24,810 bases of DNA, from IMG/VR virus record IMGVR_UViG_3300013132_000247, positions 1-24,810 of that record. The stretch is one strand, 5' to 3'. This DNA is from a virus. The notes below the pieces were generated by a model. That model was not told the origin of the DNA and ran no database searches. It saw nothing but the letters and a program-made list of their open reading frames with translations. Below are positions 7,481-15,899 of the stretch, one piece after another. The translations under genes and the position numbers were made by a program. The stretch's first letter is position 1. The number at the start of each line of letters is the position of its first letter.

Positions 7481-10400
7481 ATGGCAAACGAACTTGGAGT
7501 GATCAACAATCCACCATACTTTGACGACTTTGATAGTAAAAAGAACTATTCCAAGATTTTATTTCGTCCAGGAAGGGCTATTCAGGCAAGAGAACTAACC
7601 CAAATCCAAACAACTCTACAGAATCAAATTGCTGCTCTTGGTAACAAATTACTACAGTCTCCAGTTGTTAGTGGTGGAGAACTACAAGTTGCAACCGTCA
7701 AATACTTGAGATTTTTGGATGTTTCTGTTGCTGGTACTGTTACAGATCCTGCATTTCTTAAGAATAAATTGCTACAGATAATTTCTGGAACAAATACATT
7801 TTCTGCGAAGATTTTGCATATACAAGATCCTGTTGATTATGAACTTTCAAGATATGTTTTGATGTTTGAACAAAAGAGCGGATCAAGTCTTGTTGATGTA
7901 ACTAGCATCAACACCGCTCCAACAGGAGATGGGATAAGTTCTTTCTCTGCCACTATCATAGACGAAGAATCTCTAGAACAATCAACTGCAACATTTAGAC
8001 TACAAGGACTTGGCTTGTTGACAGCAACAACAGGAGTTCCAATATACGGAGACGGGTTGCTTGCAAGAGTAAATTCTGGTATTTTCTTTAAGAATGGATA
8101 TTTCATTGTAAGCGATGTTCCTCTGTTTCTTGCTATTTCCACAAAGGCTTCAAGATATCAAGCAGGATTTTTCTATAGAAATTTCACTACAACAAGCCAA
8201 ATCGCAAAAATAGGAATAAAACTGTCCACAGAGTATGTGACCTTTGAATCCGATCCGAGTCTCTACGATCCATCAGCAGGATTCTATAATTTTGCTGCAC
8301 CTGGTGCAGATCGTCTAAAGTTATCTCCTTCTCTTGTATTCATAGATTCGGATAACACAGATACCGATATAATCGAAATTGCACAAATAAACAATGGAGA
8401 TGTAAAAGATCCCACTTCTTCTACATTTGTTCGTGGAGATTGCCGTGATCAGGTACTCCGACCATTTGTCATGGATATCATTGGCTCTACTCTCAATATT
8501 AGTGACGGTCGTGCGATTGTAAATTGTACAGATATCGAGATCATAGAAAATCAAAGAATTGCAATACCTGTAACTGATTCAAAAAAGCACATATTCAATC
8601 AAGCATTCAACAAACAATGTCTTTCCGATGCGATATTAGTTCAAGGATCTGTATCAACTCCCCTCTTCGGTGGGGCATCTGGTAGTAATTTCGGTGAAAT
8701 AAACACCAATTACTATGGTAGTGGTAAAATCAAAAAATTGTTCTCCGACGAAGCAGTTCGACTAGAAATAGTAAATTGCGATGGAATCAAAATAGGCTGT
8801 TTGACTGCTCTTGATTTCAGCAAAGAAGATGAAAATTCATATAGATTGTATTACAACGAATTGCAATCATATGTCTCTTCTATACCTGCTTCAAGCCTAT
8901 TTGCAGAATCTTGTACTTTATCTTTAGACGGAGAGACTGTATTCAGTATATACAGTCCAAATGTTTTAACCTGTGCTGATACAGTTCCAAATTCAAAACA
9001 AAGACTCGTCTATAAAATTAACCGTGGAACAAATACTATTGATGTAACAGATAACGACTATACGATCACTAGAGATTTTGTTGGAGATATTTCTGGAACA
9101 GAAATACAGTTCAACATGGATATCAGTGGAGGTGTTTTCAACGATAATAGCACAGGCGTTGGAAATCCCGATCTCTTTACTGTTGTGATAAACGGAAAAC
9201 AAGTACCAATAAACAGCAATACAACTCTTCCTTATATCGAAGTAGATGGAAGCAGAACAAAGGCAACAGTAAAACTTGGAGGAGATGGTTTGGTTTTCCC
9301 ATCGTTGGGAAGAGCCTATCTTGTTGCAAAAGTTCGTTTCCCAGAGAAAACAAACACAGCAGATATAACACCAGAACCACATAGAAAGAAAATTCTCAAA
9401 GAAGCCAAGGGTGTTTATCTTCAAAATCTTTCAACAAATCCAACAGTAAGTTTAGGATTTTCTGATGTATATAAAATAGTATCAGTGAGTGTTGGTACTA
9501 GTTCCCTTACTCTTGATAATTTTGTTTTTGATGATGGTCAAAGAAACGACAGATATGATCACGCAACAATAACACTAGACCCAACTACTACATCTATTCC
9601 AACAAGCGATACAGAGATAACAGTAACATTCAGATACTTTGAACATCAACCAATATCTTCTGGATTTTATGGACCAATCACGGTCAACTCTTATGGATTT
9701 GACCAAAATGGTGCAGAAATATCAGGATTTCATGGACTAGACTTGAATGGAAATCAACTAACTCTTTCTTACGATGAAATACCAAATTTCGTTGACAGAA
9801 TAAGTGGAGAAGTGATCTCTCTATCTGATGCTATAGATTACAGAATGTTCAGAACAGAAGAAGGATATGTGGAAGACGGACTAAACAAGTCTTCAATTTT
9901 ACGGGGTCGTTGGTTCCCATCGCCTGATGAAACCGCAGCAGTTGAAGCAGCATATATTTTCAATATGCCACGCATAGATCTTCTGACTATGAGACAAGAT
10001 GGAGTGATAAAGATTCTCGCTGGGGATCCATCAGAAAATCCTGTTCCTCCAGAATATCCTAAAGATGGCTGTGTTCTTGCTGAAATAAAGGTTCCAGGAA
10101 TAATCACTTCATCGGAAGACTACATTATACAAAAAACTCCAATAAAGTCTATTTCAATATCAGAAATGAATGATATTCAAAATAGACTGGCAGAAGTGGA
10201 GAAAAGCCTTTCTTTGAAAACTCTAGAAAATAAAGCAAGAGCATATAGTGCTTCTCTCAATAATGAATTCTTAACAGGTATGGTTGTTGATGACTTTGGT
10301 GGTCACTATGTTGGTGATATAGCAAACGACGAATACAATTGCTCTATGGATTTTTCAAATGGAACACTCCAACCACCATTTAGCACAACATTCTATGATT

Positions 10401-12589
10401 TTGTACCACAAGGAAGTTATCCGACATCAGAAGAAATAATTGCAAGAGATTATTATATCATGTCACTAGAGAACACAAACGGTGTTGCTCTTGTATCAAA
10501 CGAACAGGCAACATCCGAAGTTCTAGTCAATTCTTTTGGTTCTGTTGATTGGCACGGCTATCTTGTTCTTGATAGACCAGGAAATATGTGGTTAGACCAA
10601 ACAACTAAACCTGTTGTCAGAAATAATCCAAGAGGACAAAACGACTCATGGGAAGCAGGAGGATCTGCTGTTCAAACAAATGGAAGAAACAAAGGATTTG
10701 GAACTCAATGGGGATTCTGGAGAAGTCTTTGGTTTGGTGACAAAATACTGGCAGATTCTTCAACAGAAAAAGATCGTGCATCGGCTAAAGGTCTTTCAGA
10801 CGCTGTTGCTTCTGCCGCTCCTTCTAGATTTCCAAGAAGTGTGATTAAAGACAGTCTTTTCGCTCCACAGAGAAGAACAGTAGGTTCTGGTGCTTTCTCG
10901 CACACAGATGATAAGACTAGCAGATATGTGGATATGTCTCTCAATTTCTTTAGCCCCAAAAATTACATTATAGTACGAGGATATGATCTTAAACCAAATT
11001 CAGAATTTGATGTTTACTTTGATAATGTGACCACTCCTGTTGCTTCTTCACGAATTCTATCTGTTAGCACTAGTTCCGTCTCTACAGTTTTATCTTCTAT
11101 TACGACAGATTCAAATGGATTTGTTGAATTTATACTCGCCATTCCTGCCGGAACTTATCTGACAGGAAACAAAACAGTCAAACTCATAGAGAAAAATGTA
11201 ATTTCGAATCCTTCATATGCTACTGCAATATACGAGAATATAGGAAGCGATTGGAAGAATAGAGCAAATGGAGATGATAATTCTGTTGAATTAGAGAAGG
11301 CTCCAATAGGAAGATCTGATCTTTTCATTAAGAATGAAAATACTCAGTATTTGGACATAACTTCTAATAATAGTCTTGTTCAAACCTTCTCTGTTGATTC
11401 TGGTGATTATCCTGAAGGACTTATACTACAAAAAATCAGACTCTATATCGCAGATAAGGATGATTCTCTTCCTCTAACAATAGAGATTAGAAAATTAGAG
11501 AATGGAGTTGTTGATAAATTCAACATAATAAAGAATTCAAGAATCACAGTAAATTCTTCTCTATTGAATGTAGAATCGGATAACGATATAGTCTTTAGAT
11601 CTCCTGTTTATCTTGCAGCAGGACAATATGCACTAGTAGTCAAAACAAATTCAAAGAACTATAAAGTACAAATTTCTCAAAATGGATTTGGTAGAATTGA
11701 TGAAAATACAGGTGGTTCAACAAATCTGTATGCAACCACAAAAGAGGGTATGCTTGCCTACTATTCTAGTGGAATAGTTTCAAGCGGGGGAGATTCTTCG
11801 ACAACTTTGAGATTCTCTCTTTTCAGAAGATCATTCCAAACGAATACAGATAACACAAAAAGAGCCTCTGTTAGAGGATTGACATCAACAACAACAATGA
11901 AAGATCTTGTAGCATCTTCAAGTTCTCACGATTATCTGTACTTTTCTAATAATAACTCACAACTAACAACAGGATCAGTTGATCTCCAATTTGGAGGAGA
12001 AAATATTGCCGCAAATACTGATATAAAGTTTAGCGGTACTATCGCACCAAATCAAAATCCACTATTAACTGTTACTGTTTCGACAACAAGAGAAGAAATA
12101 TCACCAATAGTTGATATAAGAAAGTTAGGAATGCTTTCTATTAAGAACAATCTTTCTTCTATAACAAAAGCAATCAATGGACAAAATATCCTTGAGTATG
12201 AAAAGAAGAGTTTTGCTGGTTCGGACGGCTCTTCCATGAAATATATTACAAGAAGAACAGATCTTGATCTGCCTGCCAATCTTATTAGAGCGTCTTTTGA
12301 AGTAAAACTTCCAAATTCTGTTTCTATTAGAGCATACGGCAAAGTTCTTTATGAAGGAGACACAGATTTCGACAATGAACCATATTCAGAAATGGTGCTT
12401 GTATTTGGAAATACTGATTCTTCTAAACAAGAATTCAAAGAATTAGTCTATGAATATGATGCTACTTCTAATCCTAAAAATTTCATATCATTCTCTGTGA
12501 AAATTGTTCTCTTTGCTCCAACAGAAAATTCTTCATTGGAAGAAATACCAATGATCCGTAATCTAACAATCGTATCTACGGTGAGATAA
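7481..12589 (+). CDS. Giant virion structural protein with DUF4815-type N-terminus (1702 aa)
   Basis: The N-terminus has the DUF4815 hallmark ILFRPGRAIQARELTQIQT at 26-44, found in large phage tail proteins. Other family features follow in order. About 894-922 is a helical, coiled-coil-like segment (MNDIQNRLAEVEKSL) followed by FLTGMVVDDFGGHYVGD. About 1036-1085 has a Trp-rich stretch (WLDQTTKPVV, then GFGTQWGFWRSLWFG). About 1289-1385 has LVQTFSVDSGDYPEGLI, DDSLPLTIEIR and PVYLAAGQYALVVKT. In related phages this protein is a major baseplate or tail-periphery component, probably a platform for fibres; the exact role is inferred. GAGG at 7471-7474 serves the ATG. The stop overlaps the next start (TAATG at 12587-12591). 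No internal break is visible over 5.1 kb. Confidence 0.88.
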   Translation: MANELGVINNPPYFDDFDSKKNYSKILFRPGRAIQARELTQIQTTLQNQIAALGNKLLQSPVVSGGELQVATVKYLRFLDVSVAGTVTDPAFLKNKLLQIISGTNTFSAKILHIQDPVDYELSRYVLMFEQKSGSSLVDVTSINTAPTGDGISSFSATIIDEESLEQSTATFRLQGLGLLTATTGVPIYGDGLLARVNSGIFFKNGYFIVSDVPLFLAISTKASRYQAGFFYRNFTTTSQIAKIGIKLSTEYVTFESDPSLYDPSAGFYNFAAPGADRLKLSPSLVFIDSDNTDTDIIEIAQINNGDVKDPTSSTFVRGDCRDQVLRPFVMDIIGSTLNISDGRAIVNCTDIEIIENQRIAIPVTDSKKHIFNQAFNKQCLSDAILVQGSVSTPLFGGASGSNFGEINTNYYGSGKIKKLFSDEAVRLEIVNCDGIKIGCLTALDFSKEDENSYRLYYNELQSYVSSIPASSLFAESCTLSLDGETVFSIYSPNVLTCADTVPNSKQRLVYKINRGTNTIDVTDNDYTITRDFVGDISGTEIQFNMDISGGVFNDNSTGVGNPDLFTVVINGKQVPINSNTTLPYIEVDGSRTKATVKLGGDGLVFPSLGRAYLVAKVRFPEKTNTADITPEPHRKKILKEAKGVYLQNLSTNPTVSLGFSDVYKIVSVSVGTSSLTLDNFVFDDGQRNDRYDHATITLDPTTTSIPTSDTEITVTFRYFEHQPISSGFYGPITVNSYGFDQNGAEISGFHGLDLNGNQLTLSYDEIPNFVDRISGEVISLSDAIDYRMFRTEEGYVEDGLNKSSILRGRWFPSPDETAAVEAAYIFNMPRIDLLTMRQDGVIKILAGDPSENPVPPEYPKDGCVLAEIKVPGIITSSEDYIIQKTPIKSISISEMNDIQNRLAEVEKSLSLKTLENKARAYSASLNNEFLTGMVVDDFGGHYVGDIANDEYNCSMDFSNGTLQPPFSTTFYDFVPQGSYPTSEEIIARDYYIMSLENTNGVALVSNEQATSEVLVNSFGSVDWHGYLVLDRPGNMWLDQTTKPVVRNNPRGQNDSWEAGGSAVQTNGRNKGFGTQWGFWRSLWFGDKILADSSTEKDRASAKGLSDAVASAAPSRFPRSVIKDSLFAPQRRTVGSGAFSHTDDKTSRYVDMSLNFFSPKNYIIVRGYDLKPNSEFDVYFDNVTTPVASSRILSVSTSSVSTVLSSITTDSNGFVEFILAIPAGTYLTGNKTVKLIEKNVISNPSYATAIYENIGSDWKNRANGDDNSVELEKAPIGRSDLFIKNENTQYLDITSNNSLVQTFSVDSGDYPEGLILQKIRLYIADKDDSLPLTIEIRKLENGVVDKFNIIKNSRITVNSSLLNVESDNDIVFRSPVYLAAGQYALVVKTNSKNYKVQISQNGFGRIDENTGGSTNLYATTKEGMLAYYSSGIVSSGGDSSTTLRFSLFRRSFQTNTDNTKRASVRGLTSTTTMKDLVASSSSHDYLYFSNNNSQLTTGSVDLQFGGENIAANTDIKFSGTIAPNQNPLLTVTVSTTREEISPIVDIRKLGMLSIKNNLSSITKAINGQNILEYEKKSFAGSDGSSMKYITRRTDLDLPANLIRASFEVKLPNSVSIRAYGKVLYEGDTDFDNEPYSEMVLVFGNTDSSKQEFKELVYEYDATSNPKNFISFSVKIVLFAPTENSSLEEIPMIRNLTIVSTVR
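7876..7919. repeat. Nested inverted repeats inside the DUF4815 gene
   Basis: TGTTGATG at 7891-7898 pairs perfectly with CATCAACA at 7906-7913 around a 7-nt loop. Immediately outside, CCGCTC at 7914-7919 pairs with GAGCGG at 7876-7881, leaving a 9-nt left-hand bulge. Together this is 14 bp in one structure, fully inside coding sequence and without a T-run. Confidence 0.5.
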
Positions 12590-12771
12590 TGAACACAGAA
12601 AGAGTTTTCATAAACAAAGACAAAACACTCTACTCCGAGTTCATAAAAAACAAGAAAAAAGAGAATACTCTAAATATTCGCATAGATAAGATAGAATCTG
12701 CAATTCAACAACTTTCATTACAGATATCTGCAATTGAAGAAAAAATTAGCAGAATCGGAGAAAATAAATGA
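12589..12771 (+). CDS. 60-aa protein with an Ile-rich heptad coiled coil, possible fibre-linker
   Basis: The gene overlaps both neighbours (TAATG at 12587-12591, ATGA at 12768-12771), which supports it as real despite its size. The first 27 residues are polar and Lys-rich. From L28 on, hydrophobic residues follow a strict 3-4 spacing: L28, I32, I35, I39, L42, I46, I49, I53, I56. That gives just over four heptads with mostly Ile at both core positions. In model coiled coils, Ile at both a and d favours parallel trimers, the symmetry of phage fibres. Its place between the 1702-aa structural protein and the tail fibre suggests a trimeric connector or fibre chaperone. This is inference, and no named family is recognised. 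Confidence 0.8.
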   Translation: MNTERVFINKDKTLYSEFIKNKKKENTLNIRIDKIESAIQQLSLQISAIEEKISRIGENK

Positions 12772-15700
12772 GTACAAGCCCACACTCACCCATTTCAACT
12801 ATTACCTACAGTGATACTTTTGCTACTCTTTATAATAGAGTAAATGAAGTAATTACAGTAGTAAATCAGATTAAAATGTATGATGTGTCCACCGAAGGTG
12901 GTTTGCTCCATATAAGACAAATAGGAACGCCAACCGAAGTACTTTCATTAAATCTTGGAAAGACCGGACCAGGCAATGATTATGGTTATGGATTGAAATT
13001 GATTGGTCTTGGCGAGGCACAACATTCTCAAACCATAGGAGTAAATGAATTATCAGAATATGAAGGGAAAGACGAGGCACTTTCTATAGACATACAAGGT
13101 TTAGAATCTGCTGAAACAACAGTTGCAGCATCCACCGACACAACTGCCTATGTTGGAGACAGCGATTATGTTTTATTCTCTCCCAATACATCAACAGATA
13201 GAGGAGATGGAGTAGGAAGACCACTAAAAGTAGCGGCATCTGATAGCATCCCCTACACAATAAATGGAAATCATCGTTTTACAGGAGATGTTGTCTTTGA
13301 TTCAGAGAGACTAGCAATCAGCACAAACTCTTTTTTTACCGATGCCGAGATCATTTACATTGCAAGCGATGAAACTTATGATTATGCAGCGGAATCAATT
13401 GAGGGATCGGATCCAACAGCAGATAGAAATTCTGCTGCACTTGTTGGATCTGGAATTGTTATCAAAGCAACAGATGGGGATAAACACATAAAATTTGTTT
13501 TGGGTTCTACTGCTACATCATTGAGCAACAACGCTTATGTTTTCGAATCATCAGAGAATTTCAAAACTAAAGGTTCTTATATTAGTGATGTTGGTGGATT
13601 TAAGTTTGTTGCAATAAACAATACCGCACCATATATCTCTCTGAGAACAAAAAATCAAGATACAGGTATTACCGGTGGTATTCCAACAGGTTGGAAGATT
13701 TATCAGTCTGTTACTGGGGCTGCTGCTGGAACTCTGAAATTTATCAGAGAAGGCTTAAACGATACCGACGCACTTCAACTTTTCTCTAATGCAGAAGTTA
13801 AGATAGGAACTATTCATATTGGTTCAACAGGAAATGGAAGTTTTAAGACTCTTGCATCAAATTATGCAGTTCCTGCTGTAGCAAATAAAGGAGTTCTTGA
13901 TTATAGTTGGCAAAATAGAGATACAATAGAAATATCGTCAAGTGCTGCTGGAGGAATGTTTGCAGAATCTCTACTCTCATATCTCAATGGAACAGTTCTT
14001 GCATTCAACAGTAATGGAAAGTATATTAAAGCCCAATGGAATGCGGATCCAGATACAGGATACAAAGATGCAGAAGTTGTTGGTATTCTAGAAAAGAAGA
14101 TTTCTGATTATGTTCTCACAATACCGGGAATAACAAGATCTTCTCCTGATCCTTCTCCAGTTAACGGATACAGTTATACACAAAATGAACCCGTTTCTAT
14201 TAAAAATTCTTCAACTACTATAAATGGATACATCTATAATAGAAGCACATCAAGCGTTGATGTGTATGTCGATGAATTTCCAACAGGAATAACAGCAGGA
14301 TCTCTTACAGGTAGTGCACCTTTCTTCACAGGTGGTGCTACTCTCTATGGTAGTTTTGGCGATTATGCTATGGGAATCTGCGGTACTAACGGAATCACAG
14401 TATCTCAAAAAGATTTTGCAGTAATCGTCAGACAAGGGCTGTTTGATATTCCCGAAACAGGATCATCTGCCGCAACAGGATATGCAGCAATAACTGGTCT
14501 AACTGCTGGTTATGTCATGTATCTCTACTCTAACGGTGGAGTGACATATGCAACAGATAACGAATTCAATAGTCAAGATTTTTATCAAGCAAATGCAACC
14601 GTAGGAAAGCCACTTTTTGTCTATCTTGGACTTATAGACGGAAAGCGTGTAGGAATGTTCAATCATTACCAAGGACTAGGCTTGACTCAAGCGGTTCTCG
14701 ACTCTGATTCGGAACCTGTTTACTATAGTCCAGATACGGACGAATTGACTAATTTTGATCTTCTTGGAGAAGTTGGCGGTAAGAACAAGATTATCAACTC
14801 TGGATTTGATATATGGAATCGTCTTGATACTATGGGAGGAACATATTTTGGGACAGAAGGCTCAACATATAGCGGGATAACATTCAATATAACACAGCGT
14901 TCTGCCTATCCATATGGAGCAACATATTCTGCTGTAGATTCTACAGGTTTGATAAAATCATCTTATATTGCCGATGGATATTTTATTGATACTTATACCG
15001 GAAGAGTTTTAGGTGCAATAAAACAACCAATATCAAGTTATACAGGATTAGATCAACTCTCATCTCCTCCTGAAAATGAATTAGTATTGAGAAATCCATC
15101 TGCGTCTCCGACTTCTACAAAAACTAGGCTGTATGCAATAGTACCAAATCATAGAAATCTACAAGAGAGCCAGTTGAATTTGTCTTTCTTTGGAAAAGCA
15201 TCTGCGACAACTGGAATAACAGTAGGTCTTGCTTATGTATATTCTTCAGGATCAACTTATGCTGTGATCGAATCCTATCACACTTCACTTGCTAGTGGTT
15301 ACGGTGTATCAGGAGGAACTTTCTACGGAGCAACTCTAGGAACATCGTATCAAAGATTTAACTTCCCGTTCTCTTCTATTCCTCTAAATCTAAACCAAAC
15401 AGCAAATAAGAATTCATTTGTTGCACCTTTCATTGAAATAGGAACAATAGGTGCTGGATCAAATGCAACAATATCAACTACTGGATGGCAACTCAGTAAA
15501 GGAATGAGCGTAAAACCATACGAAAAGAGAACTTATGGACAAGAAAAGGGAGACTGTGATCGTTTCTTTCAAAATATAGTTCTTGCACATGGTGGGTACT
15601 TCCCTGTTTCGACTGGAACAAGTGGTCCAAGTCTCTTTACTGCAACTAATTTTCCAGTTCCTTTTGCAAATACACCTCTTGTTGTTGGAGCAGTCGATGT

Positions 15701-15887
15701 TCTATTGAGAGGAATTTGTGGTGGTTCGACTTATGATGCAACAACTGTGAGAAAGAATTCGTTGTCTGTTTTCCGATCAACAAATCCTTCTTCTACAACA
15801 TATCATAGATATTTCGAAACAGTTTATGCAATAGATGCTTCAGGCTTTTCTGGTACATTAAATACACGCTTACTTGGAATGACCTGA
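12768..15887 (+). CDS. Tail fibre protein with NGxFxxW-type C-terminal domain (1039 aa)
   Basis: The N-terminus includes the helical element FATLYNRVNEVITVVNQIK, typical of virion-attachment ends of fibres in this phage group. Residues about 399-627 are a beta module (NGTVLAFNSNGKYIKAQ, then AGYVMYLYSNGG) that also appears in the following gene. Near 670, GGKNKIINSGFDIWNR begins a C-terminal region of the 'iiNgdFdvWqR' kind common in phage tail fibres. It ends with the partner motif PYEKRTYGQEKGDCDRFFQN, as in carbohydrate-binding-like receptor domains. The protein probably forms a trimeric host-binding fibre. GGAG at 12757-12760 and the ATGA overlap support the start. No cleavage or chaperone domain is obvious. 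Confidence 0.85.
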   Translation: MSTSPHSPISTITYSDTFATLYNRVNEVITVVNQIKMYDVSTEGGLLHIRQIGTPTEVLSLNLGKTGPGNDYGYGLKLIGLGEAQHSQTIGVNELSEYEGKDEALSIDIQGLESAETTVAASTDTTAYVGDSDYVLFSPNTSTDRGDGVGRPLKVAASDSIPYTINGNHRFTGDVVFDSERLAISTNSFFTDAEIIYIASDETYDYAAESIEGSDPTADRNSAALVGSGIVIKATDGDKHIKFVLGSTATSLSNNAYVFESSENFKTKGSYISDVGGFKFVAINNTAPYISLRTKNQDTGITGGIPTGWKIYQSVTGAAAGTLKFIREGLNDTDALQLFSNAEVKIGTIHIGSTGNGSFKTLASNYAVPAVANKGVLDYSWQNRDTIEISSSAAGGMFAESLLSYLNGTVLAFNSNGKYIKAQWNADPDTGYKDAEVVGILEKKISDYVLTIPGITRSSPDPSPVNGYSYTQNEPVSIKNSSTTINGYIYNRSTSSVDVYVDEFPTGITAGSLTGSAPFFTGGATLYGSFGDYAMGICGTNGITVSQKDFAVIVRQGLFDIPETGSSAATGYAAITGLTAGYVMYLYSNGGVTYATDNEFNSQDFYQANATVGKPLFVYLGLIDGKRVGMFNHYQGLGLTQAVLDSDSEPVYYSPDTDELTNFDLLGEVGGKNKIINSGFDIWNRLDTMGGTYFGTEGSTYSGITFNITQRSAYPYGATYSAVDSTGLIKSSYIADGYFIDTYTGRVLGAIKQPISSYTGLDQLSSPPENELVLRNPSASPTSTKTRLYAIVPNHRNLQESQLNLSFFGKASATTGITVGLAYVYSSGSTYAVIESYHTSLASGYGVSGGTFYGATLGTSYQRFNFPFSSIPLNLNQTANKNSFVAPFIEIGTIGAGSNATISTTGWQLSKGMSVKPYEKRTYGQEKGDCDRFFQNIVLAHGGYFPVSTGTSGPSLFTATNFPVPFANTPLVVGAVDVLLRGICGGSTYDATTVRKNSLSVFRSTNPSSTTYHRYFETVYAIDASGFSGTLNTRLLGMT

Positions 15888-15899
15888 TAGGAGAAACAG

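Noticed and set aside
8993-9424. 143-codon minus-strand open frame inside the DUF4815 gene
   Set aside because: It lies antisense to a clearly coding frame with family motifs, and its product is Cys/Tyr/Ile-biased in the way of reverse-complement shadows. No ribosome site or flanking gap.
10614-10844. Plus-strand 76-codon frame inside the DUF4815 gene
   Set aside because: Out-of-frame shadow across the conserved Trp-rich region of the 1702-aa protein.
13669-13688. GGTATT-ACCGGT-GGTATT arrangement in the fibre gene
   Set aside because: A 6-bp palindrome between short direct repeats, explained by Gly/Ile/Thr codons of the beta-rich protein.
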